Shown: positions 56,366 to 64,000 of the stretch, piece after piece
How the letters are laid out: the number at the start of each line of letters is the position of its first letter
Position numbering within the stretch: the first letter of the stretch is position 1
Assembly: GCA_019059635.1 (NCBI GenBank)
Contig: JAGVRJ010000010.1
Coordinates: 1,242,501-1,306,500, forward strand
Direction: 5' to 3'
DNA length: 64,000 nt
Source of the DNA: Proales similis
Taxonomy: Eukaryota; Rotifera; Eurotatoria; Ploima; Proalidae
Position numbers and translations under genes: made by a program
Notes under the pieces: model-generated
Databases searched by the model: none
What the model was told of the DNA's origin: nothing
Seen by the model: the letters and a program-made list of their open reading frames with translations, nothing else

Positions 56366-58801
56366 TTGATGCATTTTGAGTAAGAGATCAAAGCGAAATT
56401 ACTCGTTGAACTCTGTTTGCTTGGTGGCCTTGAACAGCTCTTGCACTGCTTTGGTGATGTTTTTCATCTTTTTCACGATCAGATCTTTGCAAGGCAGCTT
56501 GTCGCTCTTGGGCGATTTGAGCGGCGAATGCAAATTTGCTCCACTGCGGTCAAGTGTGGCCGAATCTAGCCGACTGTTGCTGCCGCCGTGCACAACATGT
56601 TTGGTCTCGACTCTGCGCGAGAAGCTCTCGTTCTCAGTGTCGCTGGTTACCTGCCTCAGCTCGTAGTGTGTTGTCGTGCAGCCAGAGCTGTTTGGCTCTG
56701 GACTCATCGAATCGGCGTTCAACTTGCTGCTGTTCTTCACACTCGAATACAACTCGTCGACCGAGCACTTGTCGGCGGCGGCACAGAACGCAGCCGACTG
56801 CATCATTCGCTCCGCTCTGAGCTGAGCGTTCTCTTCCATCAGTCGAGCGATCATTTCCTGCATCATTTCGTTCTCGCTCTTGAGCTCGTCAGCATTTCTC
56901 GTCTGCTGCTGCTGCTGCTCTGGCTGACGTCTGGGCGATTTAAGATTGACGTCGTTTTGATTCAGACTGTTCAAGATTGAATTGAGCGCATTCTCTGCGC
57001 TTTCGAGCAGCGAATCTGGCTCGACGCTGCCTTTAACCGCCTCCTTTCCTTGTTTCTGTTTTAACGGCGACTTGATCGACGCGTCCAATGTGTTTGAATT
57101 CGATGCGGGAGGCTTGACATCGGGCAGCTCATCGTCTGACGGCACACGATCGTACAAGTTCTCCTCGTCTTTGTCGTCGTTCTGCGCGCTGTATTTAACA
57201 TCTTTGGGCTTTTCTTTTGGCCATTTCGCCTTCGCCTCTGTCCTTCCCTCTTCGCTTTCAAACAAATTGAACCGGCGCTCGGCTTCCAGAATAATTTCCT
57301 GCAGCAAGTTGGCAAAGTCCTGATGGCCGAATCGGGCCAGCTTTTGTCTCAGCTTCAAGTAAATTGTCTCAATTGGCTCAGATTAGCAAATAGAGGCCAG
57401 TGGACGCTTACTTGGTTTCGCGTCTGCGTGAAGCAGCTCTTTATAACCAAGAACGGAATCGCCTCTTTACTTAGGGCGCCGGTGACGCACGTCTTCCAGA
57501 CTTGTTCAATCAACATTCACTACTCGGCCTGAGAGTGGATATGAATCTGGCTCACTTGTTTCGAGCTGGCGTCGATCCATTTCGTCGTAAACGTCCTTGC
57601 ACAACTCTTCGAACAAATCGTCAGACAGCTTAGGGCCTCGTTTTATAATCTGATTGGCCAGAAAGCGATTGAGGACAGCTCACCTCGACAAGGCTCTGAG
57701 TGACCGGCTTCGGCTTTTGGTCACTGTGGTCGTTGGACGGAAGCGGAAGGAAATGCTCACCGTTGGCATGATTGGGCAGCTTGTTGCACAAGAAGAAGCT
57801 GAGATGGTCAGTGAGCTCGAACTGAAGCTCGCCAAGTCGAGTGAACACGATTGCGTTCGGCTCGGTCGAGACCAGATCGAACACGGTCTGCGAGGCCAGA
57901 TTGACGCTGCTCAAATCGGCGCCGTAGAGACAAAGTATTTCGACTTGGCCTATGCGACGGCTGAGCACTGCTTGGTGAAGACACGTGTTGCCGGTGCGAG
58001 GATCGCGGTAGTTGGCGTCCGCTCCTTGCGACAATATGCGCAGAGTTCGCACATAGTCGTCGGTGCTCACCGATGCGTACAATTGCTTGCAACAAGAGAA
58101 AAGTCAGATTTCAGCCAAGCAAACCACCTTTGTCCAATTGAGATCGGTCTCTACCTGGTTCAGCTCGTCTATGCTCGAGTACTTGCTGCGGCTGATGAAC
58201 AGCAGACTTTCGTATTTCATGCGGACAAAATGCTGCTTCTGACCGCTGCCCGGCCAAGTTGCGTTCAAGAGGCGTCAAACAATTTAGATTAGAAGCGAGT
58301 AATTTACTAAGAGTCCTTGGCGCCTGGCTTTTTCACGCCCTTCTGCGCGCTCAGATTCGCCTCCCAGATTTGATTCGAATCGTTTCGCACAAGCTCGTAC
58401 AGGACCTTGAAGTGGAAACGCAGAGCGACAGCACAGAGTTGGACCACTTGGACAAGAGAGAACAAGAGGGCGAGCACTTACGTCCATAAGCGGCTGCGGC
58501 CAGTGGCTCTTGCTCAGCGAGCGAATCACCGACACCGAGCGGCCCAAGGTGCGATGAGCGAGGCAACATTCGTCACAAATGATCACTCCGTGATTCAACG
58601 ACGTCCAATTGGTCTCTTCATTTTGGACTCTGATTTACATGGAAGAAACGAAAGAAGAGAACGGAGTTCACTTGTCGATCCGCAGTCGGCGCACTCGTGT
58701 CCTTTTGACTCTTTGGCCGATCGCTCGATGCCCACGCCGGCGATTGTTTGCTTCAACTTGCTGCCCAATGTCATCGCTCGCCTAGTTCTCCAATCAAACA
58801 C
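55964..58801 (-). CDS. GIT: GIT ArfGAP scaffold protein
   Basis: This is an ARF GTPase-activating scaffold that binds PIX, paxillin and liprin-alpha at focal adhesions and synapses. The N-terminal ArfGAP zinc finger is split: ECADCGST on exon 1, then after a short intron NHGVIICDECCLAHRTLGRS. With the acceptor that preserves the standard 16-residue spacing, the finger reads C-x2-C-x16-C-x2-C. Ankyrin repeats follow (TGNTCLHQAVLSRRIGQVEI, about 58080-57850), then a GIT-type Spa2-homology region (KLARFGHQDFANLLQEI), an acidic linker with YDRVPSDDE, and a coiled coil (MIARLMEENAQLRAERM). The C-terminal focal-adhesion-targeting domain ends KRIICLLSSD at 55964. The start may be 58801 or 58774. There are about eight exons. 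Confidence 0.93.
56331..56366. repeat. GA/CT microsatellite in a GIT intron
   Basis: A run of about 15 GA dinucleotides with small interruptions reads as CT on the sense strand of GIT. There it lies upstream of an exon and may act as an extended polypyrimidine tract. Confidence 0.9.
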
Positions 58802-59040
58802 TTTCTATTCGAGCGATTTTGCCGCTTTTTCTTGCTTATTCGAGTTTATTTCTCTTATTTGTCTATTTAAATGTGTGTGTATGTGGCCATTGAATGTGTC
58901 TTTAGAAATGGCTTGTGCGCAAGAACTCAAAAGAAAACGAGCAAAAATATGGGTAAAACAGTAGTAGACAAGGTAAAGCATAAGAAATGGAAAGAATAGA
59001 GTCTGAGGAATAGAGCCTGTTTGAGCCGCTGCCGTCAGGC

Positions 59041-59686
59041 TCAGTTGACCAGATAAGTGAGATAGGCGATCCAGAGAATGGCCAACGTGTTGGAGAACAG
59101 AACCCTGCAAGAACGTTTGAGTAAATTGGCCTCGTCTATGAACATGGATGCTTACCGGTTGTGGAGCGGGATCAGGTAGAAATTGATGAGGGTCGCCAGG
59201 GGCCAGAATTTAAACGACTCGATCACAATCGGCACGGTACGTTGCCGAGCAGTCTGCAAGCAGTGCTCGAACGGCTTGCCGTCTGTGTAGGCCAAGTAGA
59301 AGAGGAAAGCGCCGTTGATGACAAACGGAGACGTGAACTGGTCGAGCAGCATCATTTTCACTGGCCGAAGGAACGTGTTCGGATTGCTGAATATCTTCAG
59401 ATCGAGCGCATACCACCAGTAGCGGAGCACGGGGCCTGATATCAGCAGCCCGTACGACGTGTACTGAAACACTTGGTAATAGTTGAAATGGTTTGTCTTG
59501 GGCAGCATCATTAGCTGACAGATTATGTTGCCGAGGGCCATGCCGGCCGCTTAAAGCAAATTTTTCGTTTAATTTTTCAAATTTACCCAGCAGAAGAAAG
59601 AGAGACTTGCCTGCTGTGAGCGAATTGCCCAGCAGTGGGCTCTTGAGCATAAAGCGGTTGTACGAGTTGAGCGCCGAACGGAACAT
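59041..59686 (-). CDS. Mpv17/PMP22 family membrane protein, copy B
   Basis: This is the second member of the family in the window. It starts MFRSALNSYNRFMLKSPLLG at 59686. It then has MALGNIICQLM, FQYTSYGLLISGPVLRYWWY, RPVKMMLLDQFTSPFVING, FKFWPLATLINFYLIPLHN and the last exon VLFSNTLAILWIAYLTYLVN, ending at 59041. The exon structure parallels copy A: an intron after the first short exon and another before the last short exon. It has four predicted membrane helices and about 180 residues. It is probably an older duplicate of copy A, since identity is visible mainly in the core motifs. Confidence 0.9.
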
Positions 59687-60149
59687 TTCTGACTGACTCG
59701 AGTGTTTGTTGGCGCCTTGCTTTTGTTGCTTCAGTTCACTAGCAGTGCGTGTGCTGCGTTCAATTAAAAAAGAAAATCTGAAGAGAAACGTTTGTCCGCT
59801 TAGATTGAGCGCAATCCAACTGAGACGTTGGTGAGTATCTTTTATCACAGAAAAAAAAAACGCTCGCTCCCACTTTCTCTCTCCCCCCTTTTTCGTTTTT
59901 CCCTCTTATTCGCTCTCGTGCACAAGAGATACGTCACTGAATAAATTGAATTCGCGAGCATACAAAGCTTTTGATAGGCGCCCAGCAATGCGTCTGCGTA
60001 AATATGCGCATGCAAACTAAATGATGATTTGGGGTTGCTCGTCTCGACTAGCGCTCTGCTTTACTGTCGCCATATTTGCCCAAGACCCGCTCAGGTGCCA
60101 AGCTCAAGAAGAACAAAAAAGGAGTCCTGTCAGCCGGCGAGTTTGGCAT
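59687..60149. other. spacer between copy B and TRMT13
   Basis: This 463-bp spacer has an A-run (59850-59860) and a pyrimidine-rich patch (about 59865-59910). It holds the copy B promoter. A 122-codon plus-strand frame overlapping the TRMT13 3' end (60021-60389) is a shadow frame. Confidence 0.4.
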
Positions 60150-61678
60150 TTATTCGTTGAGAATGCGAATAGAAATCAGAGTGTTCTCGAGCGTGACCTC
60201 CGCCTGAACGTAATGGACGAGTTTGGCGTCAATGCGGTAGCCAGGTCCGAGGTCGATCTCTCGTCTGATGTAATCGAGACGCGCCGAGTCAAGAATGTTC
60301 TTGCAAATGCGGCCAACGGTCTTCTTCTCGACGCCGAATATTCTCTCTGCGTTCAAGCGACCTTGATTAGAGCCATGTGGTGGCCTTGAATGTCAAGTCG
60401 AGGAAATACCTTGCTCTTGAGCGGGCAGACGGTCATTACAAGTCAACCAGCTGCTCAGACTTCGAATGATGTAGAACAGGTTGGCATCGATGTCGAGCTG
60501 GCTGAGGTACTCGCGTCCGCAGAACGACGTCCAGTCGCATTTGTGGTGGCAGCATGTGGCCAGAATGAAGCCGCGCGCTCTCAGTTCACCTTCGGCGGCC
60601 AGTTCGTGTCTGATCGCATTCTTCAGGCATCTGATGGCGTAGTCGGCGCCGCTGCCGCACAAGTGCTTGCCGTACATGATGTAGGCGTCCGAGCGTTGAA
60701 TGATGGGCACCAGCTCGATTCGAAGGTGTCTGAGGTCGATTCGGATTCGATCAAAGTCGCTTATGGATGAGCTCTCTCTCAGCATCGAGTCGAATTTGTA
60801 GCGTTGCGAATCGCGCTCTATCAGCAAGATGGCCTTTTCTTGGTCGGCGTGCGACCGCTCGTACCAGTAGCTTAGGCGGCCTCGGCCCGCGCCCAGTTCG
60901 ACCAAGCAGATCTTGCGATCGCTCAGGCCTTTGCTCAGCTCGTTCACGTGAGCGATTATCGACGAGATCTGCTCTAAATGTTTGACTACAGTGTTCTCGT
61001 TGTTTTGCTTTGATTGATCCAGCGCCTCTTCGATCTGGGCGTTGCCAAGCTGCTCGAACGGCAGCTGCTCTAGCGAGTAATCGCGCCCGATTTTCTGCAC
61101 TCTCTTTATCACTTCGATCAGCTCGTCGACGCTCAGCTCTCGGTAAGAACGCTCCGCCTGATCGTTCTCTCTTGCTTCGATCTGATCGCACAAGTTTACA
61201 TTTTTAACATCGAACGGCCCTTTTGTATTCTCGTTTTAGAACAGGCCGCAGCGTTGAAATGCTCTTATCTGTCGGCGATGGCAGTACTCACCCAAACAGC
61301 GCTCGCGGGCATTGCATTTGTGCTGAAGGTGCTTCTCAAGGTTCTTTTCGTACACAGAGTGCTTGGGGTCCAGAGGACACGGAATCCTCTTTCCGAGCTC
61401 AGACGCCTCGGCCTACTCCCAATTTTGGGTTGAGGGCTTGCTCGTTAGTTTTCAGCTTTTTTAAGCGATTTTTTAAGGTTAGCTGCAGCGGCGCGTACCT
61501 CTGGGTGAAAGGCCATGTGCTGCTCGCAATAGTCGCAGCCCCTCATCGCCACGAACTTGCACTGGCGCTTCTTTTTGGCGCACAAATGCTGACACTTGCG
61601 CTCTTGGACATGGTCGCCGACCACGCTGGCTGTCATGCTCGATGCTTGCTGACTCGATGGTGTGAATGGTGCATTCAA
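60150..61678 (-). CDS. TRMT13: tRNA 2'-O-methyltransferase TRM13
   Basis: This enzyme methylates the ribose at position 4 of several tRNAs. Exon 1 (from 61678) carries the CCCH-type finger CQHLCAKKKRQCKFVAMRGC followed by CEQH. Exon 2 (about 61420-61275) carries the CHHC-type finger IPCPLDPKHSVYEKNLEKHL and HKCNARERC. The large exon (about 61225-60395) holds the methyltransferase core: the SAM motif CLVELGAGRGRLSYW, an LIERD acidic site, AYIMYGKHLCGSGADYA, and FILATCCHHKCDW, the family's conserved CCxH block. The last exon ends LVHYVQAEVTLENTLISI. Domain order and all signature motifs match animal TRMT13 (CCDC76). Four or five exons with short introns. Confidence 0.95.
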
Positions 61679-62513
61679 AACTGCACAAACGCGTCACCGC
61701 ACTCAAAGCAATCTCGTCGACAAGCATGCATACGCGGCCAAGTGCTCTCTCTCTCTCTTTCTTATTAGAGCCGACTGAGCCTCTTCGATTAGATGAATTA
61801 TATTTTATTATTCTACTATAAATTGCAGGAAACTGTGTCTATGGCACGGGCATAAACAAGCCAAAATAAAAAGCGTTGGTCGGCTCGTGTTCCGCTCGAG
61901 AGGCACTCGTGAGCGTCCTATTCTGCTGCTGATCAGCGTGGCATGGGAGCGCGCTTTGTCTTCTTCGCAAAGAGTCGATCGTATTCCAAGTGGCTTTTTA
62001 TCAATCATTGATGAAGGAGCCATCTAAAAGCGAACCTAGCGCCTCTGGCATAGACTAATAGCAAAACTGATGCTTGAACGAGCGAGCGAGCTGCTCAGAG
62101 ATGACGATCATGGGCGGCACGAGAGACTCAGATATTGAAAAAAGGCAGAGATTGAGCAGATGGAGTAGGAGTTGACAAGCTGCCATGCGGGCGCCAGATA
62201 AGAAGAATCGGTCGGCCGCCGCAGATTAATAATTTGATGTGATCAACAGTCAGAGCCGGTGGCGGCGCTTATTGACCTTATTAGAAATGTGTCGCTCGTA
62301 TTTGGCCGGGCCGTAATCGTCGCATAATAAATTATGATTTGATGCGAACGAGTGAGCTTCGTGTCGAACAGGGCTAAATTTAGCCCATGATGATAATGAA
62401 CTCGTTAGAAGCATCAACATCAGAGCAGCAGTAGCACTAGCCGAGAGTGAAAGGGCCGGCCAGCAATCGAGGCCAACCGATCTCGCCGCTCTCCACCATC
62501 TCTCTGTGTGCGA

Positions 62514-62546
<33 letters not shown>

Positions 62547-62730
62547 CGAGTGTGTGTCTGTGTGAGTCTGTGTGCCGTTCATGAGCTACTTTAGTTCATG
62601 AGCTCGTTCATGAGCCATTCATTTCAAACGAACGTTTGTCTAGACAGAGACAGAGAACTGTGCAGCCTAGAGGTTCTATGCGCACACTAAAAGTGCTCAA
62701 GGCAAAGGAGGCATAGAGTAGAGGCTGGAA
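61679..62730. promoter_or_regulatory. divergent intergenic region, TRMT13 / liprin-alpha
   Basis: This 1.05-kb region lies between divergent genes. It holds a TG-rich repeat (62504-62574, TGTG runs broken by CGAG) and three copies of TTCATGAGC (about 62578-62615). The 110-codon minus frame that translates the repeat as HTHTHSHT is not coding. Confidence 0.45.
62504..62574. repeat. TG/CA microsatellite
   Basis: TG tracts are separated by CGAG at regular spacing, giving a compound unit (TG)n-CGAG repeated three times and ending in TCTG/AGTC variants. Confidence 0.95.
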
Positions 62731-64000
62731 ATGGAACTGCCGCCAATGCCCTCCATATCGGAGGACTGCTTGAGCCAAGGCGACTCGGACGTGGGCGAAG
62801 ATGGCGATTCCAACTTTGAGCAGCTGATGGTGTCCATGCTGGAGGAACGCGACAAGCTGCAGGAGAGTCTGCGCGAGACTCAAGAGCTGTTGCAGAACAC
62901 GCTCAACAAACTTCAGGAAGTAGAGAAGGAGAAAGAGTTCTACGAGACCGAGCTGAATAAGCGAGTGCCGCCCGATCAGATAAAATTGAGCAAAGAGCTG
63001 AGCGAGCTGCGCGAACAACTCGCCGAACGAGAAGAGCAAATTGACGAGCTGAAGGCAGAGAGGAACAACACCAAACTGCTGCTAGAGCATTTGGAGATGC
63101 TCGTCTCGCGTCACGAAAAGTCGCTGCGCATGACAGTGGTCAAGCGACAGAGCACCTCACAGCAGCAGATGGGCGGCGTGTCGTCGGAGGCCGAAGTGCT
63201 CAAAGCACTCAAGTCGTTGTTCGAGCACCACAAGGCGCTGGACGAGCGATACCGCGACAGGTACAAGGCAAGCGTGGAGAGGTGTGCCCAGCTAGAGCAG
63301 CAGCTCGAGCAGCTCAGAGAAAGCGGCGCCGACGTGCAGCACAGTGCCGAGCTTGTCGAATGCCGCACTAGAATCAAGCAGTTGGAAGAGAAACTGGCAA
63401 ACACGTGTGGCGTAGGCAGCGCGGCTGATCCGCTCGCGCTGCAAAACGAGCTCGAGGAGGCGTTGCATGGCCGAGAAGAGCTGGAAAGCCGACTTGTCAT
63501 CTTCGAGCAGAAGCACATTCAGCTGCAGCGTGAGCTGGCCGCTCTGAACGATTTGAACAACAAACTCGAGACCGAACTGGCGATCAAGGCGAGCTCGCTC
63601 AAACATTTTGAAGAACGACTTGAGCACTTGCAGGCGCGCTACGACCTGAGCGAGCAGAAATGCGCCGAATTGACAAAGAAAAAGCAACAGCAGCAGCAGC
63701 AGCAACAAGCCGATGAAAAGCTCGAGTTGAACGGCAAGAGCAGAGCGGCCTACTCGACGTCAATATTCGACGAGAAAAAGCTCAACATGGAGGAGAAGGT
63801 CAGTCGACTTGAGAGCGAGCTACAAGACCTTCAATCAGAGCTGGAGCGCTCACGACAACGAGAAAAGATGAGCGAAGAGCACAACGCGCGGCTAACTCAA
63901 ACTGTGGACAAGCTGCTCGCCGAGTCCAACGAGCGTCTGCAAAGTCACTTGAAAGAGAGAATGCACGCGCTGGACGAAAAGAACGCGATGGCGCAACAGT
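62731..64000 (+). CDS. PPFIA: liprin-alpha (5' part, cut by the window end)
   Basis: This is an active-zone and focal-adhesion scaffold that binds LAR-type phosphatases, RIM, ELKS and GIT. Translation starts at 62731 with MELPPMPSISEDCLSQGDSD, matching the family's MPTINED start. The frame stays open for 423 codons to the end of the window. It is almost entirely coiled coil, with the highly conserved LKAERNNTKLLLEHLEMLVS and HEKSLRMTVVKRQ, EAEVLKALKSLFEHHKALDE, and the later block REKMSEEHNARLTQTVDKLL then ESNERLQSHLKERM. A polyglutamine run (about 63685-63705) is a local insertion. The C-terminal SAM domains should lie beyond the window. No intron occurs in this part. Confidence 0.96.
   Translation, partial: MELPPMPSISEDCLSQGDSDVGEDGDSNFEQLMVSMLEERDKLQESLRETQELLQNTLNKLQEVEKEKEFYETELNKRVPPDQIKLSKELSELREQLAEREEQIDELKAERNNTKLLLEHLEMLVSRHEKSLRMTVVKRQSTSQQQMGGVSSEAEVLKALKSLFEHHKALDERYRDRYKASVERCAQLEQQLEQLRESGADVQHSAELVECRTRIKQLEEKLANTCGVGSAADPLALQNELEEALHGREELESRLVIFEQKHIQLQRELAALNDLNNKLETELAIKASSLKHFEERLEHLQARYDLSEQKCAELTKKKQQQQQQQQADEKLELNGKSRAAYSTSIFDEKKLNMEEKVSRLESELQDLQSELERSRQREKMSEEHNARLTQTVDKLLAESNERLQSHLKERMHALDEKNAMAQQ

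Noticed and set aside
62250-62582. 110-codon minus-strand frame with His/Thr repeats
   Set aside because: It is the translation of the TG microsatellite.
62608-63708. Long minus-strand frames opposite liprin-alpha
   Set aside because: Leu/Ser-rich antisense of a coiled-coil gene; the plus-strand match is unambiguous.
1-64000. CRISPR arrays, bacterial operons, transposons or integrated viruses
   Set aside because: None seen. The window is intron-bearing animal DNA, without transposase, reverse transcriptase or long terminal repeats that I could recognise.

Overview
The window is from an animal nuclear genome, most likely an arthropod with a compact genome. Three tandem genes encode defensins of the insect type: six cysteines spaced C-x12-C-x3-C-x9-C-x5-C-x1-C in two of them. 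The other genes are ordinary metazoan families: class II PI3K, PRPF38A, LIN54, an NMDA receptor subunit, GIT, liprin-alpha and TMEM106. Genes are packed closely, with about 18 protein genes and two tRNA genes in 64 kb. Most introns are only about 55-75 bp, and several 3' ends are tens of bases apart. I cannot name the species; a mite or another small-genome arthropod would fit.

Layout. 1-9.2 kb (minus strand): an unrecognised small gene, a class II phosphoinositide 3-kinase and a TraB-domain protein. 9.2-13.2 kb (plus): mitochondrial ribosomal protein L53, the splicing factor PRPF38A and CDP-diacylglycerol synthase. 13.8-15.9 kb (plus): three tandem defensin genes with the same intron position and phase; the first has a long acidic repeat-bearing propeptide. 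16.4-44.0 kb (plus): one giant gene for a secreted-then-anchored protein with about 42 MAM domains, 12 LDL-receptor class A modules, one EGF module and a transmembrane segment. 44.3-46.4 kb (minus): LIN54. 47.5-52.4 kb (plus): an NMDA-receptor type 2 subunit whose penultimate long intron holds tRNA-Ala(AGC) and tRNA-His(GTG) one base apart. 52.5-61.7 kb (minus): TMEM106, an Mpv17/PMP22-family protein, peptidyl-tRNA hydrolase 2, GIT ArfGAP, a second Mpv17-family protein and the tRNA methyltransferase TRMT13. 62.7-64.0 kb (plus): the 5' part of liprin-alpha, cut by the window end.

The genes do not form one pathway. NMDA receptor, GIT and liprin-alpha are all synapse or scaffold proteins (GIT and liprin-alpha are known partners), but their proximity may be chance. 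The most unusual content is the giant MAM/LDLa gene. Its domains fall into triplets separated by Thr/Pro-rich linkers, and its second half repeats a nine-MAM/three-LDLa higher-order unit. Other unusual points are the defensin with the repeat-bearing propeptide, an NMDA-receptor pore with a genomically encoded arginine at the Q/R/N site, and a tRNA pair nested in an intron of that receptor gene.
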